Shown piece by piece: positions 1-8,440 of a stretch of DNA of 64,000 bases; within the stretch, counting starts at the first letter, position 1, and every line of letters begins with the position of its first letter. The translations under genes and the position numbers were made by a program. This stretch comes from Accumulibacter sp. (GTDB taxonomy: Bacteria; Pseudomonadota; Gammaproteobacteria; Burkholderiales; Rhodocyclaceae): assembly GCF_036625195.1 (NCBI RefSeq), contig NZ_JAZKUG010000001.1, forward strand, positions 2,046,001 to 2,110,000, written 5' to 3'. The notes beneath the pieces are model-generated. The model was not told the DNA's origin. It did no database searches and worked only from the letters and a program-made list of their open reading frames with translations.

Positions 1-290
1 CCTGCTCTCGCGATGGCGGTCCATCATCCTGGTAGCGCTACTGCACCGAGCGTCACGCAACGCACGCCGCGTGCTGCTCGGGGTTGTGCGGCGCGGCCTT
101 CGACGAACCCATCGAAAACCGGTTTGTGCGCCGCTTGCCTTGGTGCCGGCTTATGGTGCATTCTTTTGCCGGTTTGAATACTTCGTCATGGTTCGCCAGG
201 GATTGCTGGAGCGATCGAGCAAATTCGGCGGTGACCCGGCGGGTGGACGGCAGAGCGGCGCCGGTCGGCGCAGCAGATTCTTTCGGATCC
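1..290. other. Leader region with no supported gene
   Basis: I see no convincing coding region here. Open frames run through it on both strands, including an in-frame 5' extension of the SulP gene, but the translated sequences are rich in Arg, Ala and Cys with no recognisable domain. It probably holds the promoter and 5' leader of the transporter gene, but I could not identify a clear promoter. Confidence 0.4.
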
Positions 291-2024
291 ATGCACATGA
301 ATGCTTCCATCGTCTCCAGATTCCTTAATTCAGGCCTGCCGCTGCTCGCCACGTTGCGCGAGTATCGCCTGGCCTGGCTGAGCAAGGATTCGATCGCCGG
401 TCTTTCCGCCTGCATCGTCTCGATTCCCTCAGTGATCGCCTACGCCGAACTCGTGCACCTGCCGCCGATCGCCGGCCTCTATGCGGCGCTGGCGGCGGCG
501 ATCGGCTATGCGCTGTTTTCCAGTTCGCGGCACGTCATCGCCGGACCGGATGCGGCAATCGGTCTGCTCGCCGGCTCGGCGATCCTGCCGCTCGCCGGTG
601 GCGATCCGGCACGCATCGTCGTTCTGGCGGCGATCCTCGGTGTCCTGTCGGGATGCGTCCTGCTGCTTGCCGCCCGGCTGAAGCTCGGGGTCATCGCCGA
701 CCTGCTGTCGAGACCGGTTCTCATCGGCTATCTGAACGGGGCGTCGCTGGTCCTCATCGCCACCCAGTTGGGCAAGATGTTCGGCATCAAGACCGAAGGC
801 GAGGAGTTCTTCGAGATCGTCTTCACGGTCATCGAGAAGCTGCCGCAGACGCAGGTTCCCACCTTCATTCTCGGCGTGCTGCTGGTTCTCCTGCTGGTCG
901 GGCTGGCGCGCTGGGCGCCACGGATTCCCGGCGCGCTGGCGGTGTGTGCGGTGGCGATCGTCGCCACCTTTCTTTTCGATCTCGGCAGCTACGGCATCGC
1001 TCTGGTCGGCGCCGTGCCTTCGGGCGTGCCGAGCCTGACGATTCCCGGCGTGCGCTGGGCAGACCTCGCGGCGCTGGTGCCGGCGGCGGTGGCGATTGCC
1101 TTTCTCGCCTTTTCGGACGGTATCCTGCTGGCGCAGACCTTTGCCGAAAAGAACGGCTACGAGGTGCGGCCGAATCGCGAGCTCGTCGCCCTCGGTTCGG
1201 CGAACATCCTCGCCGGTCTCTGGCAGGGCTTTCCGGTTTCCGCCAGCCAGTCGCGGACCTCGATCGTCGATTCGGCCGGCGGTCGGACACAGGTGGCGCA
1301 GCTGATCCTGGCGATTGGGCTGCTGCTGTTCCTCTTTTTCCTCACCGGGCTGATCGCCCTGCTGCCGAAGGTCGCGCTGGGAGCGATCCTGATCGTCACC
1401 GCGATCGGCATGCTGGAACTGGCCTCGCTGCGCGGCCTGTACCGGGTCGATCGGGTCGAGTGCGGCATCGCGATGGGCGTGACGCTGGCGATCCTGATCG
1501 CCGGCGTCGTACCGGGGATCATCCTTGGACTGTTGCTGTCGCTGATTTCGGTTCTTGTCGAGATCTCGCGACCCGACGACGCAGTGCTGCGCCGGCGTCT
1601 CATCGACGGCAAGTTCCATGATTGCCGGGACGACGAGGAGGGTGTGGAAAGCGTGCCCGGGCTGCTGGTCTACCGACTCTACGCGCCGCTGATGTTCGCC
1701 AACGCCCGGCATGTCATGAACCGCATCCGGACCCTGGTCGATGCGGCCGACGCGCCGGTGCGCTGGCTGGTCATCGACGCACAGGCGATCCACGACATGG
1801 ACGTGACCGCTGCCCAGCGCTTCGCCGAGCTGCACCGCGAACTCGCCGACGAGGGGGTTGACGTCAAGATCGCCGATGCCCCGCGGCCCTTCCTCGAGGA
1901 ACTGGCCAAGGTCGGTCTTTCAGAAGAGATCGGCAAGATGGATTTCTTCGTTTCGGTCGGGAAAGCGGCCGAGGCGTTCACGCGGCAGCATGGCGATGCC
2001 GCCGTGCGCGCGGCGCGGCGCTGA
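291..2024 (+). CDS. SulP family inorganic anion transporter with STAS domain
   Basis: Polytopic inner-membrane transporter of the SulP/SLC26 family (sulfate, bicarbonate or other anions by family knowledge). The protein from this start is 577 aa. The N-terminal part has the family signature around GLSACIVSIPSVIAYAELV followed by the conserved PPIAGLYAA segment, then about ten to twelve hydrophobic helices to roughly residue 420. A cytoplasmic STAS domain covers about residues 440-560, with the core IDAQAIHDMDVTA where phosphorylatable or regulatory residues usually sit. The frame is open upstream to position 84, but the extra 69 residues look like noncoding translation, so the ATG at 291 was preferred; the next ATG at 297 is also possible. 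The substrate cannot be told from sequence. It converges on aroG, with 67 bases between them. Confidence 0.9.
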   Translation: MHMNASIVSRFLNSGLPLLATLREYRLAWLSKDSIAGLSACIVSIPSVIAYAELVHLPPIAGLYAALAAAIGYALFSSSRHVIAGPDAAIGLLAGSAILPLAGGDPARIVVLAAILGVLSGCVLLLAARLKLGVIADLLSRPVLIGYLNGASLVLIATQLGKMFGIKTEGEEFFEIVFTVIEKLPQTQVPTFILGVLLVLLLVGLARWAPRIPGALAVCAVAIVATFLFDLGSYGIALVGAVPSGVPSLTIPGVRWADLAALVPAAVAIAFLAFSDGILLAQTFAEKNGYEVRPNRELVALGSANILAGLWQGFPVSASQSRTSIVDSAGGRTQVAQLILAIGLLLFLFFLTGLIALLPKVALGAILIVTAIGMLELASLRGLYRVDRVECGIAMGVTLAILIAGVVPGIILGLLLSLISVLVEISRPDDAVLRRRLIDGKFHDCRDDEEGVESVPGLLVYRLYAPLMFANARHVMNRIRTLVDAADAPVRWLVIDAQAIHDMDVTAAQRFAELHRELADEGVDVKIADAPRPFLEELAKVGLSEEIGKMDFFVSVGKAAEAFTRQHGDAAVRAARR

Positions 2025-2091
2025 GATCCTTGCCGAAAAGCGTCAGCCGTGGACGCCTGTATCGCGCGCTGCCGGCAGGCGAGGCGACGTC

Positions 2092-3165
2092 CTAGCGGCT
2101 GCGGCCCGGCAGCACCTCGCGGAGCAGCCCGGCGGCACTGCGGATCATCTGTTCGGTGGTTGGCCAGTCGACGCAGGCATCGGTGACCGAGCATCCATAC
2201 CTGAGCTGCGAGAGGTCTTCCGGAATTGCCTGATTGCCGGCGACGAGGTTCGACTCGATCATCATGCCGACCAGTGACCGGTTGCCGAGACGGACCTGGT
2301 TGACCACGTCGGCCATCACCAGCGGCTGCCACTCGTGCTTCTTGTAGCTGTTGGCGTGTGAGCAGTCGATGACGATGTTGGCCGGCAGTCCCGCCTTGGA
2401 CAGGGCCTGTTCGGCGATCTGCACGCTGACCGTGTCATAGTTCGGTCGCCCGTCGCCGCCGCGCAGGACCAGGTGACCATAGCGGTTGCCGCGCGTGCGC
2501 ACGATCGCCGTGCGGCCCTGGCCGTTGATGCCCAGGAAACTGTGCGGCCGCGACGCCGAGACGATGGCGTTGACGGCGATGCCGACGTCGCCACTGGTAC
2601 CGTTCTTGAACCCGACCGGGGTCGACAGACCCGAGGATATCTCGCGGTGGGTCTGCGACTCGGTGGTGCGGGCGCCGATTGCCGTCCAGCTGATGAGGTC
2701 ACCGAGATACTGCGGAGCGATCGGGTCGAGGGCCTCGGTGCCGGCGGGCAGACCCAGTTCAGCCAGTTCGAGGAGGAAGCGGCGCGCCTTGCTCATCCCC
2801 TGGTCGACGTGGAACGAGTCGTCCATGTCCGGATCGTTGATGTAGCCCTTCCAGCCGGTCGTCGTCCGTGGCTTCTCGAAGTACACGCGCATCACCAGGT
2901 AGAGCGTTTCACGGACTTCCTCGGCCAGCGCCCGCAGCCGCCTGGCGTAGTCGAGGCCAGCCACCGGATCGTGGATCGAGCACGGGCCGACGACAACGAA
3001 GAGGCGGTGGTCTCTGCCATCCAGAATCTGCCGCAGGACGTCGCGGCTGTTCCTGACGACTTCGGCGGCGTGCGTCGGCAGCGGCTGCAGGGCGAGAATA
3101 TCGTCAGGCGAGGGCATCGGGTCGAAGGCGGTGACGTTGATGTTGTCGATGTCGAGAGTGGTCAT
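2092..3165 (-). CDS. aroG: 3-deoxy-7-phosphoheptulonate synthase (DAHP synthase, class I)
   Basis: Cytoplasmic first enzyme of the shikimate pathway, condensing phosphoenolpyruvate and erythrose 4-phosphate. The 357-aa length fits class I AroF/G/H enzymes. Visible family motifs include GPCSIHDP near residue 65, the MRVYFEKPRTTTGWKGYINDP stretch, GARTTESQTHRE, GFKNGTSG and the metal/PEP site region IDCSHANSYK. The ATG at 3165 was chosen because it overlaps the mfd stop codon as ATGA, showing translational coupling, and because the residues upstream do not resemble the family. Which aromatic amino acid controls it (Phe, Tyr or Trp) cannot be read with confidence, so the aroG symbol means the class rather than the isozyme. 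Confidence 0.92.
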   Translation of the reverse strand: MTTLDIDNINVTAFDPMPSPDDILALQPLPTHAAEVVRNSRDVLRQILDGRDHRLFVVVGPCSIHDPVAGLDYARRLRALAEEVRETLYLVMRVYFEKPRTTTGWKGYINDPDMDDSFHVDQGMSKARRFLLELAELGLPAGTEALDPIAPQYLGDLISWTAIGARTTESQTHREISSGLSTPVGFKNGTSGDVGIAVNAIVSASRPHSFLGINGQGRTAIVRTRGNRYGHLVLRGGDGRPNYDTVSVQIAEQALSKAGLPANIVIDCSHANSYKKHEWQPLVMADVVNQVRLGNRSLVGMMIESNLVAGNQAIPEDLSQLRYGCSVTDACVDWPTTEQMIRSAAGLLREVLPGRSR

Positions 3166-6100
3166 GGCTGGCGCTCGGCGGTGAGTTGATGAATGATTTC
3201 CCTGACCGCGGCGACACGTTCGGCAAGGGTCGGGCACTCGCGCCTGAGGACCAGTCGGTCCTGTCCGGCGAGGCGATAGTTGCGGTCCTTCTGGATGAGC
3301 TGGATTATCCGCAGCGGATCGAGTGGCGGATTCGCGGCAAACTGCACGACGATCTGTTCGGGGCCGGCATCAAGCCTGGTGATGCCGACTGGCTTGCACA
3401 GCAGGCGCAGCCGATGGCTGTCGAGCAGCGCGCGCGCCTGCGGCGGCAACTCACCGAAGCGATCCACCAGTTCCTCGTGCAGCTGACTCAGTTCGTCGTC
3501 AAGCGTGCAATCCGCCAGGCGCTTGTAGAGGGTCAGGCGTTGGTGCACGTCGGGCGCATAGTCGTCGGGGAGGAGGGCCGGCGCGTGCAGCCTGATCTCG
3601 GTGGTGACCGCAAGCGGTTGTGACAGGTCCGCATCCTGGCCTTGTTGCAAGGCCGCAACGGCACGTCCGAGCATCTCGCTGTACATGTGGAAGCCGACTT
3701 CCAGCATCTCGCCCGACTGGCTGGCGCCGAGCACCTCGCCGGCGCCACGGATTTCGAGGTCATGCATCGCCAGGTAAAAGCCGGCACCGAGTTCGTCCAT
3801 CATCTGGATCGCCTCGAGGCGTTGCCTCGCCTGCTTGTTGAGCGCCGCGTCGTCGTGCGTCAGCAGGTAGGCATAGGCCTGGTGGTGTGAACGTCCGACG
3901 CGACCGCGCAGCTGGTGCAGTTGCGCCAGCCCGAACTTCTCGGCACGGTTGATGAGGATCGTGTTGGCGTGCGGATTGTCAATGCCGGTTTCGATGATCG
4001 TCGTGCACAGCAACAGATTGGCCCGCTGCTGGGTGAACTCGCGCATCACGCGCTCGAGGTCGCGCTCCTTCATCTGCCCGTGACCGACGACGATGCGGGC
4101 CTCGGGCAACAGCTTGCCCAGGCGCTCACGCATGTTTTCGATCGTCTCGACCTCGTTGTGCAGGAAGTACACCTGGCCGCCGCGCTTGAATTCGCGCAGC
4201 AGGGCTTCGCGGATGATGCCGTCGGAGAAGCGGCTGACGAAAGTCCGGATCGCCAGACGTTTCTGTGGGGCAGTGGCGATCACCGAGAAGTCGCGCAGTC
4301 CCTCGAGCGACATCGCGAGCGTGCGCGGGATCGGTGTCGCGGTCAGCGTCAGGACATCGACCTCGGCGCGCAGTGCCTTCAGCGCTTCCTTCTGCCGGAC
4401 GCCGAAGCGATGCTCCTCGTCGATCACCACCAGGCCGAGACGCTTGAAATGCACGTCCTTCTGCAACAGGCGATGGGTGCCGATGACGATGTCCAGACGG
4501 CCGTCGGCCAGTTCCTGCAGCGCCTGCGCGGCCTCACGCGCCGTCCTGAAGCGGGACAGCTCGGCAATCCGCACCGGCCAATCGGCAAAGCGGTCGCCGA
4601 AAGTCTGAAAGTGCTGTTCGCAGAGCAGTGTCGTTGGGCAGAGGACGGCCACCTGCCGGCCGCCGGCGACGGCGCAGAAGGCCGCGCGCAGCGCCACCTC
4701 GGTCTTGCCGAAGCCGACGTCGCCACAGACCAGACGATCCATCGGCCGTCCGGACCGCATGTCGGCGATCACGGCGGCGATCGCGCCCGCCTGGTCGGGG
4801 GTTTCCTCGAAGCCGAAGCCGTCGGCAAAAGCGTCGTAGTCGTGTGGCTTGAAGTCGCAGGCGTGTCCCTGCCGCGCCGCACGCAGGGCGTAGAGGGCCA
4901 GCAGCTCGGCGGCCGTGTCGCGTGCCTGCAATGCGGCGCGGCGTTTCGCCTTTTCCCATTGCTGTGAGCCGAGGGTATGCAGCGGCGCGCCGTCGGGGTC
5001 GGTTCCCGAATAGCGGGCGATGACGTGCAGTTGCGACACCGGCACATAGAGCCGGGCATCGTTGGCATAGTGCAGTTCGAGGAACTCGGTGTCACCTTCA
5101 CCGAGATCGAGATGGACCAGCCCCTGGTAACGGCCAATGCCGTGCTGTTCATGCACCACTGGCGAGCCGACTTTCAGCTCGGTCAGGTCGCGCAGCCAGT
5201 TGTCGATCGACGTCCGTCGCGCCGCGACATGGCGCGCGCGGCGCGACGGGCTGCCGGCGTAGAGCTCGGCCTCGGTGATGATCGCCAGCCCGTCGAGCAG
5301 GAAGCCATCGTGCAGCGGTCCGACCCCCAGCGAAAGGGCTGCCTCGCCGGCGCGCAGCTCGTCGAAGCTGCCGCAGGCGCGCGGCTGCAGGCCGTAGTCC
5401 GCGAGCAGCGCGGCGAGCGTTTCGCGTCGCCCGGCGGACTCGGCGAGCAGCAGCGAGCGGCCGGGGAACCCGTCGAGGAAGGTCTTCAGGCGGCGCAGGG
5501 GATCGTCGGCGCGGCGGTCGATCGCCAATTCGGGCAGGCGGCGTGCCGGGCCGTCGCCGCCTGCCCGCAGGCTGAGGCGGGCATAGGCGCGGGCGGCGAC
5601 GAAGAACGGTTCTTCAGCCAGGAAGAGTTCGTCCGGTGGCAGCAGCGGACGGCTGCGTTCGCCCGCGAGCAGCGTGTAGCGCGACTGCGCCTCGCGCCAG
5701 AAGGCGCGCACGGCCTCGGCAACATCATTGTGCAGGCAGAGCAGCGTGCTGGGCGGCAGGTAGTCGAAAAGCGTTGCGGTCGCATCGAAGAACAGCGGCA
5801 GCCAGTACTCGATCCCGGCGCTGGCGACGCCGTTCGAGACATCGCGGTAGATCGACGAGCGCGCGGGATCGCCTTCGAAAGCTTCGCGAAAGCGCTGCCG
5901 GAAACGGCTGCGTGCGGCGCCGTCGAGCGGGAACTCGCGTGCCGGCAGCAGACGGACCTCGGCGACGGGATACAGCGTGCGCTGGCTGTCGACATCGAAG
6001 GTCTTGATGTGCTCGATCTCGTCGTCGAAAAGATCCAGGCGGAACGGCAGTTGCGCGCCCATCGGGAAGAGGTCGATGAGGCCGCCGCGGATCGAGTACT

Positions 6101-6683
6101 CGCCCGGTGCCACCACCTGTGTCACGTGCGCGTAGCCGGCAAGCGTCATCTGGGCGCGGAACCGCTCACCATCCAGACGCTCCCCCTGCTTGAGGAAGAA
6201 AGTATAGGCCGCGAGGTAGGCCGGTGGTGCAAGACGGCAGACCGCGGTGCTCGCTGGCAGCAGCAGGACGTCGCATTCGCCACGCGTCACCGCGTAGAGC
6301 GTCGCCAGGCGCTCGGAAACGAGGTCGAGATGCGGCGAGAAGCCGTCGTAGGGCAGCGTTTCCCAGTCGGGCAGCAGGCGGACCCGTAGCCCGCCGTCGA
6401 ACCACGGAATTTCCTGCAGCAGTCGCTGCGCGTCGCTCGCGCTGCTGGTGATGACGGCCAGCAGCCCACCCCGGGCTCGGCTGCGGGCGGCGTTGGCAGC
6501 CTGCGCCAGAAGCAGCGCGTCGGCCGAGCCGGCGAATGACGGCCACTGCAAGCGCTCGCCCGTGGCTGGCAAGGGCAGTGGGGGAAGCGGTGATGACAAG
6601 GACGGCGGCTCTGGATTCAGGTGGCGATTGGCGCTGGCCCGCCTGGCGAAGCGTGCAGGCCCGGGGCAACGGAAGCCGCGCAT
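3162..6683 (-). CDS. mfd: Transcription-repair coupling factor Mfd
   Basis: DNA translocase that removes RNA polymerase stalled at lesions and recruits UvrA. The protein is about 1173 aa, close to the 1148 aa of E. coli Mfd. In order: UvrB-like homology region (DWETLPYD, GEYSIRGGLIDLFP), the RNA-polymerase interaction domain (GSPVVHEQHGIGRYQGL), the RecG-like helicase domain with Walker A CGDVGFGKTEVALRAAF, the DEEH box (VVIDEEHRFGVRQKE), motif III TLTATPIPRT, and the TRG motif region NLLLCTTIIETGIDNP, then the C-terminal TRCF domain. The frame is open a further 414 bases upstream through the sir2 gene; the ATG at 6683 gives the expected length. It lies 65 bases after sir2 and couples to aroG by a 4-base overlap. 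Confidence 0.95.
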   Translation of the reverse strand: MRGFRCPGPARFARRASANRHLNPEPPSLSSPLPPLPLPATGERLQWPSFAGSADALLLAQAANAARSRARGGLLAVITSSASDAQRLLQEIPWFDGGLRVRLLPDWETLPYDGFSPHLDLVSERLATLYAVTRGECDVLLLPASTAVCRLAPPAYLAAYTFFLKQGERLDGERFRAQMTLAGYAHVTQVVAPGEYSIRGGLIDLFPMGAQLPFRLDLFDDEIEHIKTFDVDSQRTLYPVAEVRLLPAREFPLDGAARSRFRQRFREAFEGDPARSSIYRDVSNGVASAGIEYWLPLFFDATATLFDYLPPSTLLCLHNDVAEAVRAFWREAQSRYTLLAGERSRPLLPPDELFLAEEPFFVAARAYARLSLRAGGDGPARRLPELAIDRRADDPLRRLKTFLDGFPGRSLLLAESAGRRETLAALLADYGLQPRACGSFDELRAGEAALSLGVGPLHDGFLLDGLAIITEAELYAGSPSRRARHVAARRTSIDNWLRDLTELKVGSPVVHEQHGIGRYQGLVHLDLGEGDTEFLELHYANDARLYVPVSQLHVIARYSGTDPDGAPLHTLGSQQWEKAKRRAALQARDTAAELLALYALRAARQGHACDFKPHDYDAFADGFGFEETPDQAGAIAAVIADMRSGRPMDRLVCGDVGFGKTEVALRAAFCAVAGGRQVAVLCPTTLLCEQHFQTFGDRFADWPVRIAELSRFRTAREAAQALQELADGRLDIVIGTHRLLQKDVHFKRLGLVVIDEEHRFGVRQKEALKALRAEVDVLTLTATPIPRTLAMSLEGLRDFSVIATAPQKRLAIRTFVSRFSDGIIREALLREFKRGGQVYFLHNEVETIENMRERLGKLLPEARIVVGHGQMKERDLERVMREFTQQRANLLLCTTIIETGIDNPHANTILINRAEKFGLAQLHQLRGRVGRSHHQAYAYLLTHDDAALNKQARQRLEAIQMMDELGAGFYLAMHDLEIRGAGEVLGASQSGEMLEVGFHMYSEMLGRAVAALQQGQDADLSQPLAVTTEIRLHAPALLPDDYAPDVHQRLTLYKRLADCTLDDELSQLHEELVDRFGELPPQARALLDSHRLRLLCKPVGITRLDAGPEQIVVQFAANPPLDPLRIIQLIQKDRNYRLAGQDRLVLRRECPTLAERVAAVREIIHQLTAERQP

Positions 6684-6748
6684 TATAGACGATGCCTCGG
6701 TCCGGCCAGCGTCGCCGCCGGCCGGCGGCGTTGCGGGTCGTTCTTCCT

Positions 6749-7498
6749 TCAGTCGGGGGCGAGTCGATCGCAGAGCGCCGAGAAGAACTGCGAGGCACCA
6801 CTGCGGATCGAGTAGTCGGCCGCTTCGCTGAGCGACGTCGGGTGCGGGTTGACCTCGATCACCGTCGCGCCGGAGTACTTGGCCCAGACCGGCAGGTGGG
6901 CGGCTGGCTGGACGGTGAACGAGGTGCCGACGCAGAAGAAGACGTCGGCACTGAGGCTGCACGCCTGGGCTGCGGCAAAGACTTCCTCGTCGAGCATTTC
7001 GCCGAACATCACCAGATCGGGCCGTACCGGAGCGCCGCAGTCGGGGCACGCAAACGGCTCGCTGGCGGCCTGGTCCCAAGTGCTGGCATAGCCGCAATGC
7101 CGGTGGCAGCGGACGCGGTGGATGGTGCCGTGAACCTCGAGCACGTCCTGGTTGCCGGCGAGCGCGTGATAGCCGTCGATGTTCTGTGTGATGACGGTGA
7201 ACCGGCTCGCCGCGCAGAGTTCTTCCAGGCGGGCGATCGCCCGGTGCCCCGGGTTCGGACGTCGGTCATCGACCAGCGCCTTGAGTTCCAGCAGCCAGCT
7301 CCAGACGCGCCGGGGATTGCGCAGGAAACCCTGGATGCTGGCCACCTCGTCCGGGTCGACGTTGTTCCACAGGCCGGTGGCACCGTCACGGAAGGTCGGG
7401 ATGCCGCTGTCGGCGGACAGTCCCGCACCCGAAAAGACGACCACCCGGCGCGCCGCCTGGACCATCGAAGCGAGCGAATCGAGACTGGCTGCTTGCAT
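6749..7498 (-). CDS. Sir2-family NAD-dependent protein deacylase
   Basis: Sirtuin of 249 aa, NAD-dependent deacetylase or deacylase acting on cytoplasmic protein lysines. The sequence shows GAGLSADSGIPTFRD (NAD site), TQNIDGYHALAG with the catalytic-His motif EVHGTIHRVRC, and a zinc-binding set of four cysteines (C-x3-C in RVRCHRHCGYA, then C-x2-C in FACPDCGAP). The ATG at 7498 has a strong GGGAGGAG ribosome site just upstream; the longer frame to 7588 lacks support. The start codon of mfd lies 65 bases downstream on the same strand, so the two are probably cotranscribed. Confidence 0.92.
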   Translation of the reverse strand: MQAASLDSLASMVQAARRVVVFSGAGLSADSGIPTFRDGATGLWNNVDPDEVASIQGFLRNPRRVWSWLLELKALVDDRRPNPGHRAIARLEELCAASRFTVITQNIDGYHALAGNQDVLEVHGTIHRVRCHRHCGYASTWDQAASEPFACPDCGAPVRPDLVMFGEMLDEEVFAAAQACSLSADVFFCVGTSFTVQPAAHLPVWAKYSGATVIEVNPHPTSLSEAADYSIRSGASQFFSALCDRLAPD

Positions 7499-7705
7499 CT
7501 TCTCCTCCCTTGCCTGAACTCGCGGTGGCTGGCTGGCGGCGCCGACGTGCCGCCGGACACCCAGTTTCGTTGCATAAATACTACACAATTCCGGGCCGAT
7601 GCTTGAAGAAAATCAAGTTTGTATGCTTAAATTTCCTGACTGCGCAAAAATCGCATCGCGTTTCACGCATTCGGACGTAACAGAGATTAATCGAGGAGGA
7701 ACATC

Positions 7706-8371
7706 TTGAAATCGAAAACCATCATTACCCTGCTGGCCTCAATCGGCCTCTTCGCGGCGGCTGGCGCTGTGCAGGCGCAAACCGCCGGTGATCGCGTTTA
7801 CGTGATCGATCAACGCGGTGAAGTCGTTCTCAGCGGTACCGGCCTGTGCTGGCGTACGGGCTTCTGGACGCCGGCCGCTGCGGCCAAGGACCCCGCCGGT
7901 TGCAAGTGCGACAAGGACCTGCTGCCGAAGGAAGTCTGCGAGCCGCCGGCACCGAGGGCTGGCGCCGCCGCGCCGACGGCGAAGCCGACGGGTGACAAGA
8001 TCACGGTTGCCGCCGACGCGCTGTTCGACTTCGACAAGGCGGTGCTGCGTCCGGAAGGCAAGAAGAAGCTCGACGAAGTGGCTGCCAAGGCGAAGGAGAT
8101 CAAGCTGGAAGTGATCTTGGCCGTCGGTCACACTGACCGTTTCGGTTCGCTGGCGCACAACATGAAGCTCTCCGAGCGTCGCGCCGCTGCCGTCAAGACC
8201 TACCTGGTGAGCAAGGGCGTCGACGCCAACCGCATCTACACCGAAGGCAAGGGTCCGAAGAATCCGGTCACCAAGCCTGATCAGTGCCCGGGCAAGAAGG
8301 CGACCAAGCAGGTCATCGAGTGCCTGCAGCCTGACCGTCGTGTCGACATCGAACTCATCGGCACCAAGTAA
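7706..8371 (+). CDS. OmpA-family peptidoglycan-associated outer-membrane protein (copy 1)
   Basis: Exported protein of 221 aa. A signal peptide spans about residues 1-24 (hydrophobic LLASIGLFAAAGAVQAQ, cleavage after AQA). After a short Cys-containing linker (GLCWRTGFW, GCKCDKD) comes an OmpA C-terminal domain from about residue 90: FDFDKAVLRPEGKKKLDEVA, VGHTDRFGS, LSERRAAAVKTYLVSKGV and the peptidoglycan-binding NR region, here LQPDRRVDIEL. There is no eight-strand beta-barrel, so it is an OmpA-domain protein rather than full OmpA. It starts with TTG at 7706, decided by the GAGGAGGA site at 7693-7700, 5 bases away. A rho-independent terminator follows. Its 3' 477 bases are nearly identical to the second copy at 9844. 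Confidence 0.88.
   Translation: MKSKTIITLLASIGLFAAAGAVQAQTAGDRVYVIDQRGEVVLSGTGLCWRTGFWTPAAAAKDPAGCKCDKDLLPKEVCEPPAPRAGAAAPTAKPTGDKITVAADALFDFDKAVLRPEGKKKLDEVAAKAKEIKLEVILAVGHTDRFGSLAHNMKLSERRAAAVKTYLVSKGVDANRIYTEGKGPKNPVTKPDQCPGKKATKQVIECLQPDRRVDIELIGTK
7895..8371 (+). repeat. Long direct repeat, copy A (OmpA-domain coding)
   Basis: These 477 bases match 10048-10524 with an offset of exactly 2153 bases and no gaps; I counted about eight mismatches by eye. Identity drops sharply just upstream of the block. Confidence 0.9.
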
Positions 8372-8389
8372 GGCCGGCGCGCTGCGCAG

Positions 8390-8417
8390 AAAACCCCGCG
8401 AAAGCGGGGTTTTTTTT
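8390..8417 (+). terminator. Rho-independent terminator after ompA-like copy 1
   Basis: Stem AACCCCGC / GCGGGGTT around a GAAA-containing loop, followed by a run of eight T residues. It ends the first OmpA-like transcript, so mtaD 24 bases further on probably has its own promoter or depends on read-through. Confidence 0.9.
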
Positions 8418-8440
8418 AGCCTTGGCGCGGTCGTTCGCCG

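Noticed and set aside
429..1835. A 468-codon open frame opposite the SulP gene
   Set aside because: Shadow frame; composition rich in Arg, Gln and Asp, no motifs, no ribosome site.
4977..6389. A 470-codon plus-strand frame inside mfd
   Set aside because: Antisense to conserved Mfd motifs; no domain of its own.
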